Source: Clostridiales bacterium
Lineage (GTDB): Bacteria; Bacillota; Clostridia; Lachnospirales; WQUN01
DNA: 41,478 bases
Direction: 5' to 3'
Assembly: GCA_031269465.1 (NCBI GenBank)
Contig: JAISZB010000315.1
Location: 1 to 41,478 of the forward strand
The stretch's first letter is position 1, and every line of letters begins with the position of its first letter. Under the pieces are notes generated by a model. It did no database searches and was not told the origin of the DNA. It worked only from the letters and a program-made list of their open reading frames with translations. Shown piece by piece: positions 24,249-33,756 of the stretch. Made by a program: the position numbers and the translations under genes.

Positions 24249-25487
24249 ATGCTATTGATATTAACTGATATTGTACCAAAGAGTAATGCCAGTTGCGAAA
24301 CTCGACAACATGTCTTTATCGTTGGTTCAAAAGGTATTCCTGCACATTATGGCGGCTTCGAAACATTTGTGGAAAACTTAACCAAGCTTAATGTTGACAC
24401 TTCGATTCAGTATCACGTCGCATGTATAGGGAACAAAGTCGAACAGTTTACGCATAACGACGCTCTGTGTTATCGTTTCAACGTTCCCAAGATCGGCGCT
24501 ACAAAAGCAGTCTATTACGACTTGGCTTCGTTGAGTTTCTTTACAAAATATTGCGAGAAGAACAATATACAGCATCCCATATTTTATGTGCTCGCTTGCA
24601 GAATTGGGCTGTTTATCCCATCCCTTAAGCGTCAAATTGAAATGCTGGGTGGTAAATTTTTCCTAAACCCAGATGGTCATGAATGGAAAAGGACTAAATG
24701 GTCTAAGCTTATTAGGGAATACTGGAAACTCTCAGAAAAGTTCATGGTGCAGAATGCTGATTTGGTAATTTGCGACAGCCTCGCAATGGAAAAGTACATT
24801 AAAACGGAATATGCGATGTACAAGCCTCATACCATGTATATCGCTTATGGAGCGGATGTGAAAAAGTCCACGCTTTCGGATAATGACACGAAATTTACGA
24901 ATTGGCTCTTTGTCAACGACTTAAAGCCGAAGGAGTATTATCTTGTAGTAGGCAGGCTTGTTCCCGAAAACAATTTTGAGATTATGCTCCGTGAGTTTAT
25001 GCTCTTTAATACAAAGAAAAGTCTAGTGTTGATAACCGAAGCCAGAGGGAGGTATCTCGATAAGCTTGAGAGCATGCTACATTTCAGCAAAGACTTGCGC
25101 ATCAAATTTGTAGGATCTGTTTATGACGAGCAACTATTAAAGAAAATCCGCGAGGGCGCGTATGCGTATATTCATGGTCATGAGGTAGGAGGCACGAACC
25201 CTGGCCTTTTAGAGGCATTGGCGAGCACTGGCTTGAATTTACTGCTAGATGTGCCGTTCAATCGCGAAGTTGGGGAGGATGCTGCGCTGTATTGGTGCAA
25301 AGCTCATGGATCGCTTGCGAACTTGATAAGATTTGCTGAGCTACTTGATAAAGGTGAAATAGATATATTATGGCAAAAGTCCAACCAGCGAATTTTGGAT
25401 GCTTATTCGTGGCAAATGATTTGTAACTCTTATAATCACATTTTTAATTCAGTTTTTGAGAATTTCTATTTAGAACGAATTCAATAG
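24249..25487 (+). CDS. Glycosyltransferase, DUF1972/GT4-like
   Basis: 412-aa GT-B glycosyltransferase. HVFIVGSKGIPAHYGGFETF near the N-terminus is the signature of the DUF1972 domain found in rhamnosyl- and related transferases of surface polysaccharide clusters. The C-terminal half has YLVVGRLVPENN and GHEVGGTNPGLLEALA, i.e. the Glu-x7-Glu-like nucleotide-sugar site of GT4 enzymes. It is predicted to be cytoplasmic, acting at the membrane face on lipid-linked sugar acceptors. AAGGA at 24238-24242 supports ATG 24249. It is followed 24 bp later by a second transferase. No flippase, polymerase or priming transferase is in the window, so the pair is isolated from a normal capsule cluster. The AT-rich composition contrasts with the left half. 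Confidence 0.85.
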   Translation: MLLILTDIVPKSNASCETRQHVFIVGSKGIPAHYGGFETFVENLTKLNVDTSIQYHVACIGNKVEQFTHNDALCYRFNVPKIGATKAVYYDLASLSFFTKYCEKNNIQHPIFYVLACRIGLFIPSLKRQIEMLGGKFFLNPDGHEWKRTKWSKLIREYWKLSEKFMVQNADLVICDSLAMEKYIKTEYAMYKPHTMYIAYGADVKKSTLSDNDTKFTNWLFVNDLKPKEYYLVVGRLVPENNFEIMLREFMLFNTKKSLVLITEARGRYLDKLESMLHFSKDLRIKFVGSVYDEQLLKKIREGAYAYIHGHEVGGTNPGLLEALASTGLNLLLDVPFNREVGEDAALYWCKAHGSLANLIRFAELLDKGEIDILWQKSNQRILDAYSWQMICNSYNHIFNSVFENFYLERIQ

Positions 25488-25511
25488 AACTGCGAGGAAT
25501 GATTTATTCAT

Positions 25512-26642
25512 ATGAAAGTGCTCATGCAAGGTCGTATAAATTTGTATAGCCTTCCTGGTGGAGACACAATACAACTCACTAAAACAAAAAATGAATTACA
25601 AGGAATGGGTATCAACGTTGATTTAAGCCTGAAATTGGATCCTGATTTATCAAACATTGATATTGTACATCTATCTAACATAACTAGAGTACAAGAAACG
25701 TATCTTCATGTTAAAAATGCAATGAATTATAAGAAGCCCATTGTGTTATCTACAATTTACTGGCCTACCGAAGAGACTGAGAAAGTAGGACAAAGCGGGA
25801 TTAGACTTCTAGTTAACAGATTTTTATCTATTGATGACATTGAAAGGAGCAAAGCTATTGCACGTTTTGTAAGCGATAAATCATCTAGGCCATTGCCTAA
25901 AAAAGATTTATTCTTTATAGGCTATACCCAAATGCAATCTTTCGTTGTAAGAAACGCAGATGTTCTACTGCCGAATTCATTCATGGAAATAGAACAACTA
26001 GAAAAGAGAATGCCTCAGATTGCTTACAGCAAATACGTTATAGTGCCGAATGGGATAGATTTGCAAGCTGCAAAAAAAGCATTAGATGAACCTGAGAGAG
26101 ATATCTTTAAGAAATTTAAGAACGCGATAATATGTGTGGGGAGAATAGAAACGCGTAAAAATCAACTATCTTTAGTTCAAGCGCTGGATGAATCAGGTTA
26201 TAAAGTTGTTTTAGTCGGTACTGTTTCTAATAGCTATAAAAATTACTTTAGTCAAATCAAAAAATATCTTGATAAAAATGATAAATTCTTTCATATACCC
26301 CGATTAGAGAATGATGAGATTTATCAACTGTATAGGGTATGTAGGGTAAGTGCGTTGCCGAGTTGGTGTGATACTCCAGGGCTAGTTAGCCTGGAAGCCG
26401 GGGCTATGGGATGTAATTTAGCCGTCAGCAATAGAGGCACTGCAACGGACTATTTTGGAAATGAGGCATTTTATTGCGAACCCAACGACTTATCAAGCAT
26501 AAGGATTGCTGTTGATTTGGCATTTAAAAAGAAAAACGACGGTGCACTACAGAAGAAAATTTTCGAGAGATATACTTGGAAAAAAGCAGCAATAATGACC
26601 CTTAAAGGTTATGAGTTGGCCTTACAAAAACACAGTAATTAA
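25512..26642 (+). CDS. Glycosyltransferase, GT4-like
   Basis: 376-aa GT-B enzyme. The N-terminal MKVLMQGRINLYSLPGGDTIQ resembles the Gly-rich acceptor loop. ADVLLPNSFMEIEQL and YVIVPNGIDLQAAKKAL mark the domain junction, AIICVGRIETRKNQLSLVQAL starts the C-terminal domain, and ALPSWCDTPGLVSLEAGAMGCNLAVS holds the Glu-x7-Glu-like motif. It has low-GC codon use like the preceding gene, with which it presumably forms an operon for a surface glycan. AGG at 25495-25497 is rather far from the ATG, so translation may depend on coupling to the upstream gene. Donor and acceptor sugars are unknown. Confidence 0.83.
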   Translation: MKVLMQGRINLYSLPGGDTIQLTKTKNELQGMGINVDLSLKLDPDLSNIDIVHLSNITRVQETYLHVKNAMNYKKPIVLSTIYWPTEETEKVGQSGIRLLVNRFLSIDDIERSKAIARFVSDKSSRPLPKKDLFFIGYTQMQSFVVRNADVLLPNSFMEIEQLEKRMPQIAYSKYVIVPNGIDLQAAKKALDEPERDIFKKFKNAIICVGRIETRKNQLSLVQALDESGYKVVLVGTVSNSYKNYFSQIKKYLDKNDKFFHIPRLENDEIYQLYRVCRVSALPSWCDTPGLVSLEAGAMGCNLAVSNRGTATDYFGNEAFYCEPNDLSSIRIAVDLAFKKKNDGALQKKIFERYTWKKAAIMTLKGYELALQKHSN

Positions 26643-27411
26643 TTATAGAGGAATGATTAGATGCTTTACTTTCACCTAGGGCAATCAATTACAAATACGC
26701 TTTTACATAGCTCAAGAGGGTTTCTTGTAAAGTTCCACTTAAACGACTTCTTCATATTTCTGTTTTAAAAATCTGCGGGTTCAGCCACGAGCAATGCAAG
26801 GGTGTATATTTGAATACATCCTTGTGAGAGTCGTTGCCTGAAACTCCATCAACTAGGCCACGCTTCACAATATTCTATATATTTCCTTGTCGTAGGGAAG
26901 ACTCCCATCCATTTCTTCGATGCCTAAAAGAAGCGATCTGGAATGCATAAAGCGTGGAACATACAGCGCCGCCGTTTCGCAGGATTTAGCCGCAGGCAGA
27001 ATCCTCCACCCGCTAATCCAGACGAAAAGGACTAAATCCGATTTTGCAAGGCATCTATATGGCGTTGCTGTGATGATCGCATGATAAGTACAAAATTATT
27101 TCAGGAAATTTAAACACCCATAAATCTAAGACTCTCGCTATGCTATTGAAAAATAGCACGGTCAATTCATAGCCTCCAGCCCTGCCTTCCTGAACGAAGC
27201 CGCAGGAAATGAGCTTTCCGACAGATCCAGCTCTGGAAGGGTCACGTATAAATCGGATTGCATGAATTGGTGGAGAATAAGAAGTTAGAATTTTCACTTA
27301 ATAATTAAACATATTGTTTGCAGAACACAGTTATATTTAAATACATGATTTTATGGATAATGGCTATCCCCTTGACTAATCAACAAAAATATTGCACTAT
27401 GAGGACATGAG
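26643..27411. other. Gene-poor region between glycosyltransferases and IS1595 relic
   Basis: It contains a hairpin at 26797-26824 (CAAGGGTGTAT facing ATACATCCTTG) without a U-tract. A 54-codon frame from ATG 26920 and a minus-strand 80-codon frame at 27055-27297 look partly protein-like but match no family I know. They may be pieces of genes broken by transposition. Confidence 0.45.
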
Positions 27412-28333
27412 ATGAGAGAATATCCAATGACATTTGATGAATTTGTAAAACGTTTTTCTACGGAAGTATGGACTATTTATTTCAACTAAGATGGAGCGAT
27501 GGCTTTGTTTGTCCTAAGTGCGGAGGTGGGGAATATCGAACAGCCGGCACTGCATTGTTCGAGTGCAAAGACTGCGGACATCAGGCTTCAGTGATAGCAG
27601 GAACGATATTTCAGGACGCGCGCCGCCCGTCGGCGAACTGGTTCACGGCTATTTGGCGGACAGAGACGCGAAAATATGGCGCAAGCACCGAAGGATTGAA
27701 GCAAGCTATTGGATTGTCGAGTTGCGAAACAGCTTGGACATGGCTTCACAAAATCAGAAGCGCAATGGTACGTTCCGATAGGGCAAAGCTGTCCGGAATC
27801 GTAGAGGTTGATGAAACTTATATTGGCGGTGGAGAACACAGTGGCGGTGCCAGCAGGGGAACGGGGAATAAAGCGCTTGCTGCCATTGTCGTTGAGTTGA
27901 AGCCGCTGTCAACAGCCAATAAAACCGGGCTACATCCGTTAGGGCGCGTGCGTCTTTTTGTTGTAGCTGACGCTTCTGCAGAATCACTCAAACCTTTTAT
28001 AGAGGACAATATAGAAAAGGAGGGCAAAGTGATTACTGACGGCTGGGCAAGCTATTCTTTCGTTGCCAGCAACTGGTACGCGCACACGGTGCATGTCGGC
28101 GGAAAAAAGAGTGAAGGCGAACAGATGCTGCCGCACGCGCATTTGGCTGTATGTTGATAAAACGGTGGTTGCTTGGTACGCGCCTAGGGACTGTCAGCGA
28201 CAAGCATATGCAAGCGCAACTCGAAGAATATACTTTTCGATTTAACAGGAAGAATTCCGCAAAAAGAAGAGTGCTGTTTTATCGTCTTCTGGAAGGAGCT
28301 GTCAGCACGCCACCAAAACATATAGCGATTTAG
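27412..28333 (+). pseudogene. IS1595-family (ISXO2-like) transposase, two frameshifts
   Basis: The coding sequence begins MREYPMTFDEFVKRFSTE (ATG 27412), breaks near 27463, continues as DYLFQLRWSDGFVCPKCGGG with a Cys-x2-Cys zinc ribbon (second pair CKDCG), and then has the DDE-fold blocks GIVEVDETYIGGG (first Asp) and KVITDGWASY (second Asp). It breaks again near 28150, where the chain reads on in another frame as LIKRWLLGTRLGTVSDKH and EYTFRFNRK to the stop at 28333. The order and lengths are normal for IS1595-group transposases (about 300 aa), so only two small indels separate it from an intact gene. I could not define its terminal inverted repeats. A second, different IS1595-type remnant is at 34908-35405. 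Confidence 0.85.
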
Positions 28334-28497
28334 TGAAAATGACCTTGACAGTCATGAGTTTAGAATTTCTGCCTATTTTCCTTTATAATATTCCCGATAT
28401 GCATAATATGGGGATTATTATTAAGGAGGGCTGGCTAGGCAAGCGACGGCGCCGGCTCCCGGATGCGGCGTGATGGATTCGTCGAACCTGGAATCGG

Positions 28498-29208
28498 ATG
28501 ACGCTAAGCTTTATAAACGATGCTCTTCATGAATTTCGAGATTGCTTCAGCCGCAAAGCTACTTTTGGATATTTTGCAGTTTTTGTTGCTGGCGCCGTTG
28601 CAGCTTCGGATTCCGGAGGATCGGCTTCAATTATAAGAGAACTCAATATTGATCCACTATATTATTGCAATCTAGCGGACTTTTTTAGAAGCTCCTCCTG
28701 CGATTTATGGAATGTGCGGATTTGCCGGTTCAAAAAACTGCTTAAATCCCATCTTGCATATAAAGCCGACGATAGATTCATCCGCTTGACGATGGCGCCT
28801 GCCAAAGCAACGTCGCGGCAGACCGTTAGCCACGCGCCCGTAATGATACCGAGCGTGGAACAAGACCGTTTTCTACGTACCGGGTTGGAGCGCGACAAAG
28901 TGTTTCAAGCGTTGTGGAGCGGTCAGCGGCGCAATGGTAACGAGAGCGCCGACGACCAAGCCCTGATGAACAAACTCGCCTACTGGTGCAACGCCGACCC
29001 GGACGCGATGATACAGGCGTTTCTCACAAGCCCGTATTTTCAGCAGAAAGACGAAGCCCACAAGCGGAAGTGCCAGCGGTCTGACTATCTGCCGAACACG
29101 GCGCAAAAAGCCGCCACAACGGTTTACTCGACGGCGCAAGTTGATTATGACCGCTGGCAGGCGAATAGAAAAAATGAAAGAAGCGGCGGAATACGAAAGG
29201 TAAGATGA
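28498..29208 (+). pseudogene. Chimeric frame: transposase N-terminus joined to primase C-terminus
   Basis: The first ~95 residues (MTLSFINDALHEFRDCFSRK, later ASIIRELNIDPLYYCNLADFF) look like the N-terminus of a DDE transposase. The last ~120 residues (RDKVFQALWSGQRRNGNESADDQALMNKLAYWC, split across the zone 28885-28990) look like the C-terminal part of a plasmid/phage primase-polymerase. Neither part carries a complete catalytic domain. The join lies near 28790. I interpret this as an accidental in-frame fusion of two fragments after deletion, not a functional gene. It is also evidence that a replicating mobile element once occupied the site. Confidence 0.5.
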
Positions 29209-29236
29209 TTTACGTTTTTGTTCGCGGTATAAAAGT

Positions 29237-29298
29237 TTTCTTTGATTTACTCATTTTATGGTTGCTTTTCACACCACAATGATGTATAATCAAAGAAA
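29237..29298 (+). promoter_or_regulatory. Promoter and operator of the abiE operon
   Basis: TTGCTT (29262-29267), 17 bp, TATAAT (29285-29290). Perfect 11-bp inverted repeats TTTCTTTGATT (29237-29247) and AATCAAAGAAA (29288-29298) bracket the promoter, the second overlapping the -10 box. Type IV AbiEi antitoxins are known to repress their own promoter by binding inverted repeats, so this is the likely operator. Confidence 0.65.
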
Positions 29299-29321
29299 GC
29301 CAAGCCGTTAGGAGAATAGAA

Positions 29322-30083
29322 ATGAAGTATTACGAGCAATTGCTGAAAATGGGGTGTTTCTCGCGGGACGAACTGTGTACCCTGACCGGGAACTACGACA
29401 CCGCAGGAACGCTCTTGAAAAATTATCAAAAAAAGGGCTATGTCCAGCAAGTCCGGCGCAACCTATATGTCGCCATAAACCTCGCGGACAAGCAGCCGGT
29501 TGTGAGCAAATTCCGCGTTGCCGGGAGAATCACGCCAAGTTCCTATGTTTCCCACCACGCTGCATTTGAATACTACGGCTGTGCCAATCAGGCGTCCTAT
29601 CAGGTAGAGGTGTCCTCGGAAACGCCCTTTGCCCCGTTCAGCTTTGACGGCAATGCCTATGCCTACTTCGCCGCCCGCATAAAAGACGGCGTAACCACCG
29701 GGCGCGATGGCGTTCGCGCTACCGATATGGAGCGCGCCGTTTTGGACGGCATCCACGACTTTGAAAAGGTTATGGGGCTGGAAGAATTGCTGCGATGTCT
29801 GGAACTGGTTCCCACAGTGTGCGAGGATAAGCTGTTATCGTATCTCGCGGCTTACAACAAGCAAATGTTATACCAAAAGACCGGGTATATCCTGCGGCAT
29901 TTCCGGCGCGGCTATAATCTTAGCGAGGACTTTTTCAGCGAGTGCGCCGCCCACATCGGAAAAAGTACGCGCTACCTGAGCGGCAAGGCCGACGGAGTAT
30001 ATAACAGCGAGTGGCGATTGGTGGTTCCGGCTGACCTGATGAAAATAACGAGCAAGGGGGCTGATAGCGATGCAGATGTATGA
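29322..30083 (+). CDS. abiEi: AbiEi-type antitoxin/autorepressor
   Basis: 253-aa protein matching the AbiEi antitoxin of the type IV AbiE toxin-antitoxin and abortive-infection system. The N-terminal winged-helix domain is visible (FSRDELCTLTGNYDTAGTLLKNYQKKGYVQQVRRNLYVAI), then ITPSSYVSHHAAFEYYG and TDMERAVLDGIHDFEKV, which are typical of the C-terminal antitoxin domain. AGGAG at 29310-29314 is seven bases before the ATG, and the promoter carries perfect inverted repeats for autorepression. Its end overlaps the abiEii start by 14 bp, the usual translational coupling. The frame is intact although its toxin partner is broken, so the gene may now be an orphan antitoxin. Confidence 0.88.
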   Translation: MKYYEQLLKMGCFSRDELCTLTGNYDTAGTLLKNYQKKGYVQQVRRNLYVAINLADKQPVVSKFRVAGRITPSSYVSHHAAFEYYGCANQASYQVEVSSETPFAPFSFDGNAYAYFAARIKDGVTTGRDGVRATDMERAVLDGIHDFEKVMGLEELLRCLELVPTVCEDKLLSYLAAYNKQMLYQKTGYILRHFRRGYNLSEDFFSECAAHIGKSTRYLSGKADGVYNSEWRLVVPADLMKITSKGADSDADV

Positions 30084-30291
30084 TAAGCCGGCGCTGGGCA
30101 GAAAAGCGCGGGAACTCGGTTTTGTGCGGGACGCTTTTGAGAAAATGGGCAGACTGGCGGAGGTTCTGCGGTTCATAGGAGCGGAACGGGAACTGAACCC
30201 GCTACTTGCCCTGAAAGGCGGCACAGCCATCAACCTGACGATGTTCAATCCGCCCCGGCTGTCGGAGAAATCCAAAAATTTATATTTCACT
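30070..30291 (+). pseudogene. abiEii: AbiEii toxin, 5' fragment
   Basis: The first ~68 codons of an AbiEii/AbiGii nucleotidyltransferase toxin. LGRKARELGFVRDAFEKM and LLALKGGTAINLTMFNPPRLS show the family entry motif GGTA..L. The chain is lost right after RLS at about 30274, where foreign sequence (EKSKNLYF...) begins. The next expected residues, the catalytic Asp-x-Asp motif, resume at 34017 beyond the RIT element. The toxin is therefore split inside its nucleotidyltransferase active site and is almost certainly dead. Confidence 0.85.
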
Positions 30292-30380
30292 GAAAACCCA
30301 AACTTAAATAAAATCCAAACTTCGTATTGATTATCGCATCAAATCAGCACATTTTGCAATCTGAAGTTTGGATTTTATTC
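30292..30380. repeat. Left terminal inverted repeat of the RIT element
   Basis: It starts GAAAACCCAAACTTAAAT and has two CCAAACTT direct repeats, then ends with the inverted motif GAAGTTTGGATTTTAT. It matches the right end (33685-33756 plus 34000-34015) with only a few mismatches, for example AAATCAG versus AAACCAG. The internal direct and inverted motifs look like recombinase binding sites. Confidence 0.85.
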
Positions 30381-30440
30381 TCGCCTTCCGATATAATGGA
30401 TCTGTGATAAATAACAAATCCATTTAGAGGAGGTTTTTTT

Positions 30441-31680
30441 ATGCCATTTGATTACTTGAAGGCCCCATTATGGGGAACTGCTTCAAAACATGGCCAATGC
30501 GGAGCGCAATGAAAGCTGCAGGCGCCTGTTTGAATTAGTCATCCTCAACATTCTCAGCAATGCCGATTCCAATGGCTGGACATCTTTCCACGGCATCTAT
30601 GATCACTATTGTGAAAAAGATCTGCCGAAAGTCAGATTGAAAGCGCATGCTGGCGCTATCGGGCCGCTGATGGAATTTGAGAATGAGCGCGCATGCCCGG
30701 CACCCGGCCAGCGCGCGGCGATTGCCAAGGCAGGCAAGCATGATGTTTTGAGCGGTGAATTCAAGGATCCGGCTGATCATTTTACACGTGCTCGCCGGGC
30801 GCTTGGGAACAGCGGAAACGCCGTGCATGGGGCATGCAAGACAGGGGCGTTTCTCCTGTATTCTATGCAGGCGAGAGGCTGCCGGACTCTTTCTTCAATC
30901 ACGGAGAAAGATGCCATGCCGCATTTTCACTTCCCGGACGGTGAAAACCGTTGCGGGCATGGGACTGCTGAACTCATCCGGAGGCTGTTCAAATGCGGCT
31001 TGCCGTGGAAGCGCGATGAATGCGCCGCTATTCCGGCATTTATCCCGAGGCTCCCGCGAAGCCGAAAAATCCTTCCTTGTCTGAAAGGGGATGAACTTGC
31101 AAGGCTTCGGAATTACATGGATAATTCGGCCTCCGGCATAGCTTTTCGCGATGAAGCCATAGCGCTGGCCCTTATTTTTACCGGGATGCGCAGAGGGGAT
31201 GCCTCCGGCATGGAACTGGATGGCATTGATTGGGAAAATGATCTCATCCGCATTGAACAGGAAAAAACGCGGCGGCCGGCATCAATTCCGTTGATTCCGG
31301 CGCTGGGAGGCGCCTTGCGCGGCTGCCTCGCGAATGAACGCGTCAACAGCGGCGGCCCGCATATTTTTCTGGGCGCCGCATACCCAAGGATGAGCGCGCC
31401 GATTTCAGGAGCCGCCATTAACAGCGCCGTCAAAAGGGCCTTTGCGAAAGCCGGCGTCCGCCAGGGAGGCGGAGGCCGGATTCATCCCCATCCGCTCCGG
31501 CGCCGCATGGCGGCCGCCATGCTCGAAAGCAGCGTTCCGCAACCCGTTATTTCCAGCATCCTCGGCCATGCATCCCCGTCTTCCGCCGAGCATTGCCTGA
31601 GCGCTGATTTTGTACATCTGAAAGCGCGTGCGATCAGCATTAAGCGTTATCCGGCGGCCAGGGAGGCGTTCGAGGCATGA
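30441..31680 (+). pseudogene. RIT recombinase A, frameshifted and lacking its catalytic tyrosine
   Basis: GAGGAGG at 30427-30433 sets the start at ATG 30441 (MPFDYLKAPLWG). One extra G in the GGGG run at 30472-30475 shifts the frame, and the rest reads on as ELLQNMANAERNESCRR to 31680, about 400 aa in all. Tyrosine-recombinase boxes are FTGMRRGD (Arg), QEKTRR (Lys), HPHPLRRR (His-x-x-Arg) and ILGHAS. The nucleophile position, expected as EHYLSAD in this family, reads EHCLSAD: codon TGC at 31594-31596 replaces a Tyr codon. Frameshift and Tyr-to-Cys change together make the enzyme inactive. Confidence 0.8.
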
Positions 31681-32648
31681 GGAGATTCAATTTTATCCGC
31701 GCGGATTCAATAGAGCCTTGCAAGGAATGCCGCGCCACAATCGGAAGCTGGGCGGAGCATCGCTTCAGCCGCCTCATCAGCCTGGATGCTTATTGCCGGA
31801 CGAACTGGCCGAATGCCCATGAGCTTGCGCGGGAAACGTTAGGCGGGTGGCGTTCAAAACGGCCAAGCGAGCGGGTTGACGCCTTGGCTGCGCGTTCCAA
31901 GCCGATCAAGCATTTCCTGAGATGCCTGCGCGGCCGCAGACGCGCCGAGTTAAGGCGTCCCGAGGCTCCGTCCCCCAGGCCGTCCGCTTGCATTCCCCAT
32001 TCTTTCACGGATGAAGAGCTGCGCGCTTTCTTTTACGCCTGCGGCCATATTGAATTCCAGCATCAAAACGACAGGAGGAACCGCCGAAATCTGCAGCTTG
32101 CAATGCCCGCGCCTTTCCGGTTTCTGTACAGCGGCGGCATAAGGCCGGCCGGAGCGCGCCAGCTCAAACGCATGGATATAGATTTGGAAGCTGGAGTGGT
32201 GAACATAAGGAAAACAAAAGGCGCCAGCCGGCGCTGCATTGCCCCGCATGACTCCATGCGTGAGCTGATGGGGCGTTGCGATGAGGCAATCTCCCAGCTT
32301 TATCCTGACAGGGAATGCTTCTTTCCCGCTCAAAACGGCTCTTTCCATCCGAACTGCTGGGTTGAGCGCCATTTTAAGAAGCTATGGATGCAGCCAAGCG
32401 ACTCTCTGGCGGCTCCCTATGCGTTCCGGCGCCATTGCGCCGCCGCCGGCGCAAGCCAGCGGGCCAATGAGGGCTTTGACTTTTATGGCAAGCCGGCGCG
32501 CCTCGGCAAGAGCATGGGGCGTTGCGAGCTGGAGCATGCCAAACGCTATTATTCCCTCGCTCCCGCAATGCCGTCCATCCTCGAAGACTTGGCGGGGGAT
32601 TCGCTTAACGGCATAATCCCGGAGGCGGCGCCTAATGAAGAAAGCTAA
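31677..32648 (+). CDS. RIT recombinase B, probably inactive
   Basis: 323-aa tyrosine recombinase overlapping gene A by an ATGA. Its boxes are FRFLYSGGIRPAGARQLKR (first Arg), NIRKTKGASRR (Lys), YAFRRHCA (Arg) and LGKSMGRCELEHAKRYYSLAP with the Tyr. The frame is intact and a Tyr is present, but the box III position that is normally Gly-His reads Gly-Arg, and the Leu-Arg-His-His block reads Phe-Arg-Arg-His. Activity is therefore doubtful. In RIT elements the three products are thought to cooperate at the long terminal repeats. It overlaps gene C by 14 bp. Confidence 0.75.
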   Translation: MRRFNFIRADSIEPCKECRATIGSWAEHRFSRLISLDAYCRTNWPNAHELARETLGGWRSKRPSERVDALAARSKPIKHFLRCLRGRRRAELRRPEAPSPRPSACIPHSFTDEELRAFFYACGHIEFQHQNDRRNRRNLQLAMPAPFRFLYSGGIRPAGARQLKRMDIDLEAGVVNIRKTKGASRRCIAPHDSMRELMGRCDEAISQLYPDRECFFPAQNGSFHPNCWVERHFKKLWMQPSDSLAAPYAFRRHCAAAGASQRANEGFDFYGKPARLGKSMGRCELEHAKRYYSLAPAMPSILEDLAGDSLNGIIPEAAPNEES

Positions 32649-33733
32649 AAGCGAGGCGGCGGGCGCCGCAAAATATATTGGGAGCTTTTTGAATTGCCGC
32701 GCGCCAGTCCGCATGGCCGGGAGTGAAAACACGCTGAAATCGTATGAAATTGCGGTTTCCCTGCGCCTGGCATTTCTGGAGGAGGAAAAATCAGCGGCGG
32801 GGCCCAGCTTATGCTGGAATAATTTCAGCCGTCAATGGATTGAGGGCTGGATCGGCTGGCTGAAGGGAAAGCGGGGATGCAAGCCCGCGTCATGCAACGT
32901 CCGCCTCGGCTCGCCGAGGGCGCTCCTCAAGCATGCAGGGGAGCATGGCCCCGCTCTCCTGCATATATTTATCAGGAATCGTCCATGATGGAAAAATGCA
33001 AGGCGCCGTCAAGGAAGGCGGAGGGGATTGCGAAAGAGGCGGCCGCGGCGCCGCTTGAAATGCCGGATCTGAAGTCGTCCGCAGGAAGGCGGGATCTGGC
33101 GCTCATGGCTCTTCTCCATGCAACTGCCGCAAGGATCGGCGAAATCCTGCCGTTAAAGATGAATCAGGTTCATATGCCTCCAAAAATCCCTATATGGCAG
33201 TCATAGGCAAGAGAGACAAGCTTCGCGCCGCATGCCTCCTCCCAAAGGCGGTAGCCCATGTCAGGCGGCATATCTTGGAGTTTCATGGAGAAAACCCTGA
33301 TCCGGAAGCCTATCTTTTCTATTCGCGCCGCGGCGGCCTGCATTCAATGCCCACGCCGCCGGCCATTGACAAGCGGCTGAAGAAATGCGCGGCGGAAGCG
33401 CATAATATCCGCCCGGATGCTCCTGTCGGATTGCACCCGCGCCAGTTTCGACGCGCCAAAGCGTCCCATTGGCTTGAAGACGGCATCAACATCGTTCGAA
33501 TTTCTTTTTTGCTTGGACATGCGCAGCTTCAAGCAGCGATGATACATCTTGATATTTCAAAAGAGCAAGAACTTGCGGCATTGGTTGCGCTCGAAACTGA
33601 AAAAGACAAGGGAGCATCCCCGAAATGGAAAGAAGCATCTGCGTCGTTGAAGGATTTCTGCGGCGCCGGTACTCGTGAGCATAAAATAAAATCCAAACTT
33701 CAGATTGCCAAATGTGCTGGTTTGATGCGATAA
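32635..33733 (+). pseudogene. RIT recombinase C, two frameshifts and substituted catalytic residues
   Basis: The coding sequence is spread over three frames: 32635-32988 (N-terminal SAM-like domain, SENTLKSYEIAVSLRL), about 32970-33206 (RRDLALMALLHATAARIGEIL, with the first Arg), and about 33194-33733 (VIGKRDKLR with Lys, then the C-terminal catalytic part ending SHWLEDGINIVRISFLLGHAQLQ). The box normally read as HQFRH is RQFRR here (CGC at 33440-33442), and the Tyr position normally in MVYLD is His (CAT at 33545-33547). The gene cannot encode an active recombinase. Confidence 0.8.
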
Positions 33734-33756
33734 TCAATACGAAGTTTGGATTTTAT
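33685..33756. repeat. Right terminal inverted repeat of the RIT element (inner part)
   Basis: Reverse complement of 30309-30380 with about two mismatches over 72 bp. Its outer 16 bp (TTAAGTTTGGGTTTTC) now lie at 34000-34015, displaced by the MITE. GATTTTAT at its edge (33749-33756) is one half of the MITE target duplication. Confidence 0.85.

Noticed and set aside
27055..27297. 80-codon minus-strand frame before the IS1595 relic
   Set aside because: Part of it looks protein-like, but I see no ribosome site or family match and both neighbours are debris.
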